Shown here: positions 11,036-25,253 of the stretch, piece after piece
Position numbering within the stretch: the stretch's first letter is position 1
Layout of the letters: the number at the start of each line of letters is the position of its first letter
Origin: Sternotherus odoratus
Taxonomy: Eukaryota; Chordata; Testudines; Kinosternidae
Reading direction: 5' to 3'
Length of the DNA stretch: 64,000 nucleotides
Assembly: GCA_032164245.1 (NCBI GenBank)
Contig: JAVMKO010000001.1
Span: forward strand, 62,664,892-62,728,891
Notes under the pieces: model-generated
The model's database searches: none
What the model saw: the letters and a program-made list of their open reading frames with translations, nothing else
Told to the model about the DNA's origin: nothing
Position numbers and translations under genes: made by a program

Positions 11036-12524
11036 GGGCTCTGAAACCCTTCTACCTTGTAATACTTTTGACTCTGGAACTGACCAATGCCTGAAGCGTA
11101 AGAAAAGGTGAAAAACACTAGGCTAACTGAGCACTAAAAATTTCCCTTCCCGGTCTTTACCAAAAAGAAACTAAACCCCCAAAGTGCCTGGATGACTGCA
11201 AACTGATGCTGTGTTAATGATACCTGACAATCTGCGAGCTATTTGACTGTGATGGGGCAGCTACTGCAAAGTACCCCAGGCTATTTAGAATGAGCGTACT
11301 CCAAACATAACATAATTCCACACTAAGTATTTAAATCTTTCAAAATACAATGGATTGAAACTAATCTATCTGAAGATGGCTTTAATGCTGAGATGCCCCA
11401 ATCTTCCCATTCAGCAGAGCAGGTTCTGACCTTTTCAAGCGGTTATATTCAATATGACAAATATGGACTCTGAGGTTTGAAAAAGCTATCAAAATATTTT
11501 CACCACAGGTAGAAGTTACAATAACGATGGATTGTACAGCACTGTGAGTGTCACTAGCAGCATTTTGACAGAACAAAAGGTAAGAAGAAAAAAAGCCCTT
11601 TCAGACTGAAAAAAATAACTTTGGAATATGGGGAATGCTGTCCTCACCATAACAATATATTTTGGGCTCAATTGTGGAAGAAAAAAGAATAAAGAGCAGT
11701 TTTCCTAATGGCTTGTCTTCCCTTCTTTTTTCAGCTACTTACACCCCATGCCCCCAAAGCAAACAATTCTGAGGAATGGAACTTTTGGGGTATTTTGAAA
11801 TATTCCTTTTAAAATAAGCTGAAAAAAATGATTGCCAAAAAAATGTAGGCTGTTCTTTATGAGACTATCTATGACACCCTGTGGAATATTATGTATTCAC
11901 CAGTATACTGACTGATGTGATATTAGGCCAGTGTTCTTTACAGAAAGATTTACTTAACTGAATTTAATGGATGGCCCCTTCAAATCTATCCTGAAAATAT
12001 CACATCAAAAATCTACATTATGCAAATACTCTTGATACAAGTTAAGAAAACAAACTATAAAAGTAATGAGAAAATAATATATAGTTTTACTATTTGCATA
12101 TGTCATATATACTTTTTCTCTTCCACTGCTTGATGCTCTTGATCATGTATTTATACTGTGGTTTACCTCTACTTTCTGTGGCAAAATCCACGTCAGTCTG
12201 AAATTGGAGAGAACCTAGATAGGTAACAACATTGGAGCACTAGGTGGAGGTGGGCACAGTGAAACCAAATAACTGATAGTTGTGTATTAGGTCTTTCACC
12301 TCCATCTAGTTTAACTGAAATGAACTTAGAGATTAGCTAATGTCATTCTTGAATAGCTAGCAGGAGGTGCCTTATTACTATGGTACTAGTATTTGTTAGC
12401 TTGTGAAGAAAGAGGATAAACAGTCAGACTCTCAGAAGGACTTTTGTTAAGATACCGAAGTGCTGTCTCAAGAACATCAATATGATCACATGTACATGAG
12501 AGCAGAAGGATGGCCTGGAGAGAA
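11036..12524. other. Intronic sequence, nothing recognised
   Basis: AT-rich, without long frames or nameable repeats. Confidence 0.4.
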
Positions 12525-12690
12525 AAGGTTGTCTTGTGGTTAATACCCTGGCCTGGTACTCAGGATATCAAGGTTCAATTCCTGTGTCTACCTTAGAATT
12601 CTTGTGTTGTCTGGGCAAGTCATTTTATCATTCTGACATCAGATCCCCATCTGTGAAATGGAGATAAAAATCCCTAGGTACTATGTAATA
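12525..12690 (+). repeat. MIR-type (CORE-SINE) element
   Basis: The order is GTGGTTAATACCCTGGCCTGG, a B-box-like GGTTCAATTCC, then TCTGGGCAAGTCATTT and CCCCATCTGTGAAATGGAGAT. This is the full MIR layout from tRNA-like head to core. It is strongly diverged. Confidence 0.75.
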
Positions 12691-12696
12691 TAAATA

Positions 12697-13143
12697 ACTA
12701 GCAAAAATACCCAGCGTTGCTCGGGGTATTTGTAATTGGAAACTGGGATGTAAAAAGACTACCATGTTTTTTATTAATACAAATTTTGTTCAGACATCTC
12801 AGCGTTGCTCAGGTCCGTTGGAGGGGGAAGAGAGCTGAGCGAGTATGGGGTCCATTGGAGGGGGGTATTATTACATCATAACTATGTCACAGAGAACAGC
12901 AGGTTTTAACCTGCTGCTCATCTGATGTTAATGGGCTTTAAAGAATTTCACCCCTAGGGGGTGTAAGAGGTGAGATTTGAAAAAAATTCAATTCTTACCC
13001 TGATTAGGACCCTAAAGCCTATAACTGTACCAAATTTCAAGTCTCTAGCTCAAATGGTGTGGAAGGAGTAAGGGACCATACATACATGCACGCAAACACA
13101 CACACACACACGCATACACCATTTGACTTTTATATATATAGAT
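12697..13143 (+). repeat. Non-autonomous repeat with 5' hairpin and TATATAGAT end
   Basis: It starts CTAGC followed by the palindrome AAATACCC...GGGTATTT and ends with a CA-rich tract and TTTTATATATATAGATT. A CAAATTTCAAGTCTCTAGCT stretch precedes the tail. The layout resembles RTE-type LINE or SINE tails found in many animals, but I cannot assign a family. A second, different element with a 5' hairpin and TATATAGGAT end lies at 51650-52712. Confidence 0.45.
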
Positions 13144-15065
13144 TAATGATAATAGCAATTAAAAGTGTAGCTGGATCAGAACTCTGTGGAAACAAAAGAT
13201 CAATAAAAACTGGAAAATATTAATAGATTTTTTTTTCCTTTTTGTGACTTTTTCTAATGATAATTTTTGACAAATATTGTAAATTAATGTTCTTTTATGT
13301 TAATTTGAAAGTCCCGTCTAGTGGTGACAATGTACTGTGCACCATACCCCTAGGGGCTGAGCACACTAACCAACCTCTGCTGATCCACAGAGCTAAAAAA
13401 ACAATCAGACTGACACACACTATAGTGACATGCTGTATTATTATTAAAACCTCTCAATCAACCTGTTCTTTTAAACTGTATATGCCTCATAGCTCCTGAA
13501 TGTAGCAATTTCTTTATATTATAACTTAATTGTATGGTTTATAGTTTCAACCGGTAATAGGGCAAAGAGCTTTATTAATCTACTACCCTTTATTATGAAC
13601 TCTGATCCAGAATTAAAATGTCACTGTACAAAAGAGCATGCAGTCTAGAATGTGCACCATTTATTTCTACCATACACCAATAGCACTTTGTAAAAGGAAC
13701 AGAGTGCATTTAAAGTAATTGGGCAGTTACTAATGTGGAAAGGAATATCTGTCAGTATTTTCTTTGCATATATAGTGATACCTTAAATCTTTGAGGGGAG
13801 AAGTCAAATCGGATTGTCCAGCAAGAGATAATTTGGTATGTACATTTGTTTCCTATAATGCACACATGGATCAGAGAACAAAAGGAAGATATAATCTACC
13901 TATTAAATTGAAATAATGGCATGTGGCTTGTTTAAAAAAATCAATTAGCGAACCCAAGAAAAAGTTTTAACACAGTTTTTAGAGAAAAAACAATGGGTCA
14001 GATTTATACTCCTTTTTGATCAAAGTGCTAATTTCAGTGGTAATCTTTGTGTTAACCGAGAAAGAAGGGTAGGAAAACTTGGAAATTTTTAATCTGCAGT
14101 TAATTGTGAAGACAGAGATAAAAGCAAGGCATTAAAAATGTTTCTACTCATGGGGGATCAAGGTTTCGTCAAGACAAATGTTTCAGCCAAACAGAATAGA
14201 GGTAGATTGAAGAGATTTGCAAAATAGATGTCAAACATCTAAAACTCAGTGGGGAACCATTTTAATATATATTTTATAACAATTGCTCCACGGCTGCACT
14301 GCAGCTTTGGAAGAATGGTAAAAAAAAAAATAGTAGAACTTGCAAACAGCAATTTTTCATAGCTTTTTGCTCTTTGTTTTGTTTCTTCATGTGTGTCTTA
14401 AGGTACTTGTATTTCCTTTTGTTAAAAGGGTGCAATTAACAGCGCCATTGGAAACAAAAATTCTACTGAGAATACTCTAAGAGCAACTTACACAGTATGT
14501 ATGCTCATTGGTACATACAAAGCCATGATAGCAGAAAATCTTGAGTTTTAATAGGAGATCTCATGCTGTTTTGTAAATAGCAGCAGTGTAGCGAAGTAAA
14601 TATCTTTTGCTCTTCAAAAATAAATCAATGCCAGTATGATTCAATTGCTTTACAAATCTTCTAAACAATAAAATCCATTAGAAAATATAGGTTCAAAAGT
14701 AGGTAGGATGGAGTAGAAATATCAGAGCGGTGACCCAAAGAAGTAAGAAAAATGTTGGCATTGGACAAACAGGGAGATTCATAGAGGACTTAAGGCATAA
14801 CTTAGTTCACAGAAACTGTTTGCTTCTCTTAATGAACAAAATAGAAATGTATTGGAGCAGGCTGATCAATTTAAAAATTGTATCTTGGAATATTTATTTA
14901 TTTAATGATATTTTTATTTGATTGCAAAAAAGAATAAGCACAAGATACTGACCTGCCTTCAACAGACAATGCAAACACTACCAGAAGAGGTAAGAATGAC
15001 TAATAATCTCATTGCATTCATAATGAAATGCAAACTCCATCTCTTGTGAAGGTTTCCCCCAAAAC

Positions 15066-15068
<3 letters not shown>
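13144..15068. other. Intronic sequence, nothing recognised
   Basis: AT-rich sequence with short chance frames only. Confidence 0.4.

Positions 15069-15157
<89 letters not shown>
15069..15157. repeat. Compound (CT)n(CA)n microsatellite
   Basis: About 40 bases of CT repeat run without interruption into about 50 bases of CA repeat. The tract produces two reading frames rich in Ser-Leu and Thr-His (or Cys-Val and Arg-Glu on the other strand), which are artefacts. Confidence 0.95.
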
Positions 15158-15159
<2 letters not shown>

Positions 15160-18100
15160 CATGCCACACATCCATTCTCTCTCATCCTCAACCCCTACCC
15201 CAAGCGATTTCTCCTACAGACTTGGCAGAAAACAGGACTGCTATTGTTATTTCCATTTTTAGATACTTAAGTGGTGTTCAGCTCTGATGAGAAAGTGATG
15301 TAGATTTCAGTGTTAACAGAGCATTGATAGCACTGCAGCCTCAAAGCCTTCAAAATATGTCACAAGGGGCTCTGAATAGTAGGGGTGACAGAGGAGAACC
15401 TTGCTGGACTCCAAGTGAGAGCAAACTAGCAGGGTAGCTAATTCAATACCACTGAATTATTCAGAAAAGAAAGAGTGGAGTCACTGGATAACCCATTTAT
15501 TTCCACCAGATTCCCACAGTCTAGTCAGCAATATTTTGCAGTCAGCCATAGAAACAGGCTCAATGTATTTTGTGAAGTCAACAGAAGAGATAAGATGTCC
15601 CAGTGAAATTCTATACCATGGTTCTGCACATGGAAAGAATGTTAAGAAACCAATATTTGCCACCACTGAGAAAGGCATTTGTCTGTTTTTCCCTCTCATA
15701 ATGTTTCTCTGAGAAATGTTAATAGCTTATGGTAGAAAGTTATGGAAATCATGTTGAGAGATGATCACTCTCGTTACAAGTGGAATGGTGGTGCTAGTAG
15801 TAGACATGGTAATGGACAAAAGTGCTTTGTAATGGACACAGAATACAACCTTAACTGTGAAGGAGCTCTATATGGAATTATAATTGTATACCCCATGCTT
15901 CTAGAATTTTAAAGAGGTGGATAAATATAGCACATAACGGAGACTACATGAGACATTAACTTTTGTCTTCACCATTCAGAGAAAATACAATGGGCTGAGG
16001 AATATTTATATGCAAAGGATATTATGTTTTTTACACCAAAATGTTCCTTATAGAGTTAATACGTTTTAAGGCTGGAAGGGACCGTTATGATCATCTAGCC
16101 TGGCCTTTTGCATGACACAAGCCACTGAATTTCACCCAGAGATTCCCATTTATCTTTGTTTCAGGTTGGGTTTGAGATAAGTATCACATATAACACATAC
16201 TTAAGTAAAAAAACATTTTTCTTAGCAAAACTGTTTATCGAAATAATATTCTTACCCAAAACAATCATATTGCATTATGGAGTATAGTTTCCATTGTGTG
16301 TTGATGAACAAGCCCCACATTATCAAGAGGGTAATGTAACTAAATGGGTTTATATGCCAATGCGTTGTGAACCTTTCAAACATGGAGCTTTGACTATATG
16401 TATGTAGAACTATGTGTAAACACAACACTCTATAGATATAAGGTTATCCTTTTAAACATACATATTAAATTAAATATTTACAGATAATAAGACTTGCACA
16501 AACTATGCTGTGATGCATTATCCTTAATAAGTAGGGCCAAAATTTTCCATAACTGCAGAATGTCTCCACATGATTTCTCTGTTTCTGGGCCCACCTTGTA
16601 CAGAAGTAACAAAGAATTTCATTTGTGGTTTTGGCCCTTTGTCATTGCATAGATGAGCTAACACCGAGTGACTGCATTTTCTGGAGTTCATGGAATAGGC
16701 TAAAAAGAATCAAACCCCAAATCGACCTTTCACTGTGATCTCTAAAACTGAGTGCTAAAATTACTCACGATTGATTTCATGGGTGCTATAATAGTAACAT
16801 CAGTGACTGATGAACCTAGGCACTTATATCAATGTTCTATAGAGGTCACAGGGGTCTCATCAGTGCCCCCAAGAACAGTGATCTTTCCTCTGAGATAAAA
16901 CATTCTGTGATATCTGAATTATCTCTCTGTGGTTTTCTATTCATTTGATCAGGGAAAATGGAAGAGCCTGTGTTTGAACTAAAATAAAAGGGTCTTGGAG
17001 GGCCACATATGATGCTACCAATATGTGGGCTTTTACAGATGTGGAACGCTTATGGTCCAACACAGCAAGGAAGGGGTGGGGGAAATGTATGTTCCACATC
17101 TTGCACGTTCCACAACCAGGGTTGCATCCAGTAGACTGAGCCAGTGAATTACCAGGCCTGGTGGTTAGGACAAGAGTTGGGGGAAGGGTGTAGAGGCAGT
17201 TTCTAGATGAAATAGTGCTTGTTGGGACTTCAGATAGTTCTGGGATTAAATGAACTCTGATTTGATGGAAGTGACAAAAACTGTCCTTTCCACGGAGCAG
17301 TGGTGCAAGAAGGAGATGTGAGAAGCATGTTACAACCACAGGAAGCCACATCATGTTTCCAGGCACTCTGAATTTGCATCCTCCAGAGGCTGCTGGAGTC
17401 TCTTAAATGTGCCCCAAATCTTAGCTGCCTCCTGGAGATTTTCTAACATGGACAGCAAGCACCTAGGGCCAACTGTTCACCGCCTGCCTTTCTTTGCTGA
17501 GATAAATAGAGCTTAATTAAGCATCTGATTCAGTATGCTGGAGATGTCCATAATTTAATCAAGCTCTTAATGAAGACTGAATTTCATAATATTAGTAACA
17601 ATACATCAAAAGGCGGGGGTTATGAGGGCGGACTGCTCTGCCAGGAGTCTCAATAATACAGCTCAGAATGCTACAGAACAGAGAGACAGGCAGACAATTT
17701 TATATTCCAGCTCTTATTTAAAAAAAAAGGGGGGGAGGGGGCGAGTCCCACTCAGATTAGTGGGAAAGGGGTGTGGCTGTCAGGAACTGGCTGGTATTTG
17801 AACAAGTTTCTATCCGATCTGACAAATGTTCCCAGGCAGAGAGTAGTAGACTACCAAACTTCAGTGTTGAATTGTGACCAGGCAATAAACCAAGAAAAAC
17901 ACAGGCTCAGTAGGAAGTGATGTTGCTGATTTAGTAGGGTAGATTCTTCTCCATAGGTCATTATTCCAGCAGGTTGGTGAAATAAAAGAGGCTTAAGACC
18001 ACATGTGCTCTACCAGCTCTTTCTGGAAAAGTAGTGTGGATGTTGACACCTGAGTCTTAGGGGGCATTAGCACCCCAAAATTTAGGTTTTCCATTAATAA

Positions 18101-20995
18101 ATATACAAAACACTGATTTTGGAACAGAATTTTGTTCAACTCACTTTATTAAGTGGACAAATTTAGTGGTGGTAGAAAACTACTCATTGAGGCGTTATTC
18201 AATGGCTATTATTTTATTTTTTAGCTTTATCTCCCACCAGTAAAAGAAGCTGCCCCTGAGAGGTGAAAGTTAGGATCAAATTCCAATTCGGGTAATTATA
18301 TTTTGCCTATCTCAACTCCCCCTGCAGTTTCATCTACACAGGTTTTTGTTTGCTGCCAGCTTGAAATTATTGCATACGTTTTTGGTTTATAACCAAAGCT
18401 GAAACCAAACAGGTTTTGCCTATGTTAACAAAGTTATCTAAATTTCTCATATTTGCCATTATATTTATTAATGCTGGTTATTTAGAAATTAGACTTCAAG
18501 GCCTATTTAGGAGCACAAGCTCTTATTTATCTTTTCCCAATATAAGTCTGTAGGTGTTTATTGTTTGGAGTATCTGTATCATTAAGTGCCTCACCTCTCT
18601 GAATTTCTTATGTGATACCTTGCAGTTTTGTGGGTTCGGGCACTTTCATCAGGGCAGCCATGACCCAGGCAGATACCAACGTGTTCCTATGGTTTACTAA
18701 CCCCGGATCTTATGTGTGTCTTTTCTCTTGTGATACAGCATTTTAATCAGGGTATCAACCTATTGCCATCATGTAGGTGTCTATATTAGTCCTGACTATA
18801 GAGTGTGTTGTTACAAAGAAAAGAACATGGATATGGAGAAAAATAAAATGAATTATCAAGGGAGAAACATTGCCAATTAGTAGTGAGTATTTTAGAAGAA
18901 CAGACACAGAGTGAGCAATATAGAAATTACTGAAGGGCCTGAACCCAATTGCCTTGGAAACTTGCCCCATTTCATATACAGTACATCCAATTTGCAATGC
19001 CTTTCAAATGAAAACTGGCTGGGCACATTCACTAGAGATTTTGGAGTTAAATCAGCCCCTATATAATGATGATGTCTAATCCATTTTTGGCTTAATTAAA
19101 TAATTGTGAACATTATCTGAATTCTTGTTCAAAATGCACTGATTGAATATAATTCATCAGTTCCCTTCTGTATATCTCCTTGCCAAGTTCTTGTTAATGC
19201 ATTTTCAGTTTTGAGCTATAACAGGCAGTATCTTGAAAGAAACTGAAATACTAATATTCATGATGTGTAAAATGATCTTGTCAGGCTTTGTTGATTAATG
19301 TCCTTCTAAATGTTTTCAGCATTATTAACACAGTAAGTTTATATAACATTTCTAAGGATAGCAGGCAAGAAAGCCTTTCCAATATCCTCATTTCCAATTC
19401 ATTTTAATCTGTATATTTATTATCCCTGCATCCTTTTTCCTTCCCCCATACTGATGCTTATTACTGCTCAGATTGATCTTGCTTTAGAAGAGAGGTTTCT
19501 AAGAACTTCCCAGATGAAATTTCACTACTTGATGGCGAGTTGTTTATACTCTAGCCCTGAAACTAATTTTGTCCAGAGTTGTAAGAGCCATCTTCTTGGC
19601 ACAGTAGAGTGTTTATTGGCCAAGGTATAAATAAGTATTAGAAGCAACTGATTCTGTATTTTGTCCTTAACTGTGGATCACTATTATCCAGCTGGCTGGG
19701 ACTACGACTGAAGATCATTCTCAGTAACAAACCCAGTGAAATAGTTTTTCCTAATATCTAATCAAGACCTTCCTCACTGCAACTTGAGAACATTGCTCCT
19801 TGTTCTGTCATCTGCCACCACTAAGAACACCCTAGCTTCATCCTCTTTGGAAGCCCCCTTGTTTGCCTATGCCCTCCACATTGATTCAGTTCCGGTTTGT
19901 TAGCTGAAAAATAAAGCCACAAACATCCAAGGAGCTCTATGTTTGGTCTCTCTCACTGAACTCTTGAATATTTAAATGTAAGGCTTCCAAAGTGCCCAGA
20001 TGCAAGCATGATGAAGACAGATAAATGACAATAATAGTTGACACCAAAATTGTACAAATAATTCATATAAGAAGGATTCAGTGAGAAAGAATGGAGTCAA
20101 AACATGGGAAACAGAGCGGCAACTTGTTAGAAAGGTTTGGATACTTGCTGTCCAAATAGCTAAAATTCTACTGTATTTAATATATTTATTACTCAATCAT
20201 AGATTGTATAACAAGAACAATTACAAAGCAAACCAAGAACTACAGTGTTCTTTCTTAGGCTTCAAAGCTGCCACTGAAAATGAATTCCCTTGTGTCTGAC
20301 TGGCAAACAGTCATCTCCCCAAAACAACTAGATACTGAGATGATTGACTACAGGCCTGGTCCTAAGACAATAGATGTCATCAGAAAGACTTCCATTGAAC
20401 TTTATGGATTTGGATGAGGACCTATACATATCACTATTAACTATAAATTAAGGATCGTACAATATCTTAGCCAAGCCTGTAATCCTTATTCTTGAGTAAT
20501 AAACACAGGATTAGGTATAAAAAAACCCTATATGTTAATGCATACACAGAGAAAACATACTATTATGATAGGTTATGTAGCGGTTTTAACTTTTCTCTCT
20601 GTAAGCCATTCCCAGGGTATATTTAATTTATAATATTGTATTTACTGTACAATATCTGATATAAACTCCAATTTAGCAATTGGGTTGCTATATTGCTTAC
20701 AATTTCTGACACATATCTATTGCCTCATGGCTTTTCCATATCTAGTAAAGGAAATAAAAGTTTGGCAGCTGTCACTAGCCCTTGTTTTTGTAGTGCTCAC
20801 AACGACAAATCTGAATAAAGCAGAAATCAGAAGATTTTATTAATATGACAACCACTTACAATAGGCCTTGGTCAGTGGCCTATACAAAATGTAATGTATT
20901 GTTTTGTGACAGTTTCAATAATAGTGATGGGAAACACAAGGGACAGAATGTTAGAAAAATTGCCCCTCAAACGGGGAGAAAGTATTTTATGTTAC
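15158..20995. other. Intronic sequence with two CR1 fragments
   Basis: Mostly unrecognised AT-rich intron. Two short antisense CR1 3' pieces are visible: 16060-16150 (GGCTGGAAGGGACCGTTATG, GATCATCTAG) and 19736-19870 (TTTTTCCTAATATCTAAT and CATTGCTCCTTGTTCTGTCA). I searched for the next liprin exon by eye and did not find it. Confidence 0.45.
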
Positions 20996-21070
20996 CTCCT
21001 GGTTAGCAGCAGCTAGTTCTTCTTCCAGTGCAGAGACTCTTTCTAAAGAAACCCTCAGTCGTTCCCTTAC
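20996..21070 (-). CDS. PPFIA2: Liprin-alpha-2 coiled-coil exon (third in window)
   Basis: The 75-bp exon encodes 25 residues: VRERLRVSLERVSALEEE followed by LAAANQE. It has a TTTTTCTTCTAG acceptor (minus strand, ending at 21071) and a GAG|GTAACA donor. The charge and leucine spacing is heptad-like, as in the liprin-alpha N-terminal coiled coil, which oligomerises and binds active-zone partners such as RIM and ELKS/ERC. The protein works beneath the presynaptic membrane, linking LAR-type receptor phosphatases (through its C-terminal SAM domains) to vesicle-release machinery. The SALEEELAAANQE ending fits PPFIA2; PPFIA1, as I remember it, differs at several of these positions. Entry and exit phases are both 0. 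Confidence 0.9.
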
Positions 21071-22996
21071 CTAGAAGAAAAACCAAAATATGTGCAGTAA
21101 CGTGATTTCTATCAGTCTTTAAGGTTTATATAATCTGCCATAAACACTACAGTACAATCTGCAGGTCGGTTTGCAGGTATGTGTATTGTGCCCTGAACAC
21201 TCCTGAAAGAGACATTAGCTAAGAAGGCCTTTTAAACCTGACTCAGAGAAGAGTGAAGCCACGTATGGAGCATTAGGTTACATCCTTTAAAGCCTTTCAC
21301 TGATACTATGCAATTTCCCCTTAAATCTATAAAATGTACAGTAAATGCAACCTTCTACCAGTACACAAGACACTAAATATAAGAATTTATTGGAACAGTT
21401 CCAGAGGAAAGGTATGGAAAAAACCTCCTGAAAGCACATTAAAGTCCCTTGTGTGAAGAATAACTGGTAGTACTAATTTAATTTACCAAACTCGTTGAAA
21501 AAGTTATGTGCAGCACTATTTGTACCTGATGAAGTTAATCCTTTTAAGTAAAATCATTCACTTTATGTTATCTTTGCAAAAAGTTATTAAGAATCTACAA
21601 GATACATTTCCTATACACAAAAATCTAATGCTGTGTTTGTAATAAATGAGAGTTTATTATATATGAGAGAAGACATTAATATCTATTTTCTGGGCTTCCC
21701 TTTATACTGTCTATATTACACACAAAAGTTCATAGTGTAAATAAGAAAGTGCTGTGTCTTATTCTATACAACTGAAGTCATATAAACTACTTGTTTGAAG
21801 ACTTATTTCATATCCATAGGTAATGATGAAAGAAATGCTAATCAGCTAAGAATTTGGGGGAAAATAATTTGCTTTTGACCTCCTGCTTTCCTTACTGATG
21901 AACGTGGAAATGCTTATAATACATACCTAAAACTATAGCATTCACAAGAATTAATAATTACTAACATTTAAAACTGTACATTAGTGTATATTAGTACACT
22001 ATTGAAGTAACTTCTGTTCAACACTATGCTGCAATGTGTACATTTATTTAGTCTTATTCTTATTTAAATCAAATGTTGAAATTAACTGAGTTGAGACAGC
22101 AAATACACTTTCAGAAAATAACAGCATCATGGAAAGTTATTCGAGTTATATTAATTAACATGTAATGAAAACCTTGTAGCAATTTACTCTATCTTAGATG
22201 AAATAAAAGATCATGTAAGCCTAGTGTATATCTTAAACCAGTGTTTGCTTGCACAACACTATTTGTTTTAGTTAATTTGAATAAAAGATATATTAGCATA
22301 CTGTTTTGGTAGAAGCAAAACCAAGTTTAATTGCAGTAGGAACATGCTATGTATGGTCATATAATTTAGTCAAATGTCCTAAAATATCTACAGTAGTAAT
22401 TTCTAAATTCATATTTAGGGGTAAATTTTCATAAGACTTCATAGGACTGCCACTCACAAAAACACAACATTAAACACATACTAGCACATGCACTCTACAG
22501 GTGTAAACCCCGGTTTGTATGCTTTAACAAAATTCTAACAGTTGCATGTGGATTTTGAATAGTGTTAGAATTTGAATGTACAAAACCCTGTTGGGCCACG
22601 TACACAGCTGGCGTCTGGAATCTGAAAATTTACCTCTTAAATTTTGTACAGTGCAATACTATAGGATCCAATCCTGACCCTTGTTTATATGGAACTGTGA
22701 GGCATAATAAAGCACAGAAAGCCACATATGTTGCTGCATGCCAGGTTGACTAATCCTGGGGATAGTGGGCCCTGGGCTCAGTGGATGAATGAGAGGAACC
22801 CATGGTTTGTGAGAGCACAGCCACTCAGGGAGAGTGGGCAGGGAATTTGCATGAATAAGCTACATACTGAGCCACTTGATTCATACGCCAGTTTCTCATC
22901 CTAAACCATATGGCAGTAGTAAAGATGGGGCTGTCAGCTGGAGGGAGAATAATTAAACTGAAAAGGGTTTCATTTCCTTCGTTCCTTAAATAAATA
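21071..22996. other. Intronic sequence, nothing recognised
   Basis: Very AT-rich intron adjoining the third exon, with no repeat termini or frames I can support. Confidence 0.4.
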
Positions 22997-23184
22997 ATCA
23001 TAGAATATCAGGGCTGGAAGGGACCTCATGAGATCATCTAGAACAACCCCCTTCTCAAAGCAGGACCAATCCCCAGTTAAATCATCCAACAGATTTTAGC
23101 CCCATATCCTTAAATGGCCACTTCAAAGACGCACAACCCTGGGTTTAGGGGGCCAATGCTCAAACCACTGAGCTATTCCTCCCC
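22997..23184 (-). mobile_element. Cryptodiran tRNA-derived SINE with CR1-like tail
   Basis: On the minus strand the element begins near GGAATAGCTCAGTGGTTTGA, a tRNA-like head with a good A box (TAGCTCAGTGG). It passes through AACCCAGGGTTGTG and ends with a CR1-type 3' tail, TGAGGTCCCTTCCAGCCCTG and ATTCTATGATT. The B box is damaged (GGTTGTGCGTCTTTG). This head-plus-CR1-tail architecture is that of the tortoise Pol III SINE, mobilised by CR1 machinery, and is the best single clue to the host lineage. Confidence 0.8.
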
Positions 23185-25248
23185 CCAAAGTGTGAAGGGT
23201 CGGTTCACTGTCTTTCTGACCCACCAAAGAATCTTAAGCCTGTGGCTCCAGTTTGTTCTCCCAACCTAAGCAACCATTATATCAACCGAGGAAAGTTCTG
23301 TTTCAACAGAAAAGCCCATTCATTCTTTCTATACCTGCCTGTTAAACTTCTCAGGAATAATCTCACTCTTCATCCCCAATTGTGATGTTATAATCATTCC
23401 CCAATGTGGGACTGCCAATATGTGTCAGCCAGTTAGGGTGACAGCAGTCTGTGACTCCAAGAGTGAGAGGAGGGAGAACCTTGGGCAGCCATGCAAACAT
23501 TACACAGATGTCTTGAATTGACAGAAACTTCCCCTTTCAAGATGCAAAGTAGCTTCTGATGTAGCTATGATGCTCAGAGCTCCTGAATGTTGTGTGTGAT
23601 AGAAGCTGCAGTCCCCAGATCTGGCCCTAAATCAACAGAATAAATATTTAACCTACTAATATTGGTTATTTCCTGACTCAATTTGTATTCCTTCCTTATT
23701 CAACCTTCCACTGATTTTTAGTGGAAAACTGAGGAAGGACAATGTTAAAACTGAGTAAGGAACTCATGGGCGTCATTCATGTTCTACGAAAGAATGCTGA
23801 TGAAAATAGCACATTGGTATACTCTATATAGAAACTCAACAATGAGCTTCTATCATAAACAATATTTATCCCATTTAGTGATGTTTCCCTGAAACCTATA
23901 AATCATGCAGAAAAAACATTGAAGTCTAACTATGGGCCAATGGCCAGAGCCACCTAAAAATTTACAAAAATCTGAATGATAATAAATCCTATGTTGGCAC
24001 CCCCACCCCCAATTTATTTGAAAAAACAAACAAAAAATAACAACAAAAGCACACCCTAGTCTAGCTTTTGAATGGTCTCAACAGATTGGCATTCTAAGTG
24101 TTATCTTGTTAGGAGACAAATGAGTGGACACAGACTCAGCATATTCTTACGTAGTCTATTTTATTTTTACATATGATTTTTAATGTTTACATCTCCTAAA
24201 TGTGCATAATATGGATAACTGGCACAATCAGAATGCTCTCCCACCTGTAACCTCAAAGTGCTTCACATTACATCAGTCCCTTTTATATGTGGTGCAGCCA
24301 AACGTAGAAATGTCAAGCAATTTTCTGGAGAAGAACCAGAGGGTTTTGTGAAATATCAGAAATGTGTCTCTGCTGCCCAGTTTGTAAACTGTAACAATAC
24401 TTGCTCACTCTCTAGGGCACTAGTGTGAGGCTTCACTAAATAAGGTTTGTGAAGTACAGAGAATTAAGACTAGTCCTGGTGATGCCTGGTGGCCAATTAG
24501 AACTTAGCAGAGGATACACCTCTGGGTGACACTTTTCCTGTGTGATACCACAGATGGTGCAGAAAAGGAATTCTGTTTCCATTCTGCCTGACTGTACTCC
24601 AACCACAGAGCCAGACAACCAGCCACATCACTGGCTTTGAAATGCCACAAAAAGAACCAGGCACATCATTGTTCTTTCAGTGTCACATGGTTAATCTCTT
24701 GCTGGCATTCCTGTAAGGCGTTACACACCACCTACCCTACATCTCCTAGTAACTGCTTCTCACTTATTTTCTCCCTTCTGCTAAATCCTCCCTCTTCCCT
24801 TTCCAACTCCCAGCCCACAAAGAGCTTTAAAATTATGTATTCATGATTGTATTTGAGACACTTTTTCTTTCTATGAAAACTTGTGTGACTAAAACTCCAC
24901 TTACCCGCCTGTTTCTGAATAAAAAGGTTGTGACTTGTGCTGAATCAAATGGATTGTTTTCATCTGCAAGATTACATATACTTTTCTGTTGCATCTGTCC
25001 AGCACTGACCTTAAGGGAATTAATAATCTCTGACAACCGTAACAGAGACAATAAAAAACTTCTGTTGCTGTTTTTGTTGGTGGGGCAACTTTGCCTCAAA
25101 ATTAACTCTGAAAACTTTGTTTAAAAAATTAAGGTTTAAAACCTCTCCTTTCTTTTAAATTTACTTAAAAAAATAGTACCAAAAATTTAAATCCAATTGC
25201 TATATAAGGTCTGCAGGAGGAGAAACTTGCTCTGACAGATCTTATTAT
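23185..25248. other. Intronic sequence, nothing recognised
   Basis: No coding segment with splice sites and no repeat I can name. Confidence 0.4.
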
Positions 25249-25253
25249 GTCAC

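Noticed and set aside
14959..15270. Frames rich in Cys-Val/Arg-Glu and Ser-Leu/Thr-His
   Set aside because: Translated (CT)n(CA)n microsatellite.
23150..23184. Possible tRNA gene on the minus strand
   Set aside because: Only the A-box side is tRNA-like, the B box is damaged and the unit continues into a CR1 tail, so it is a SINE head.
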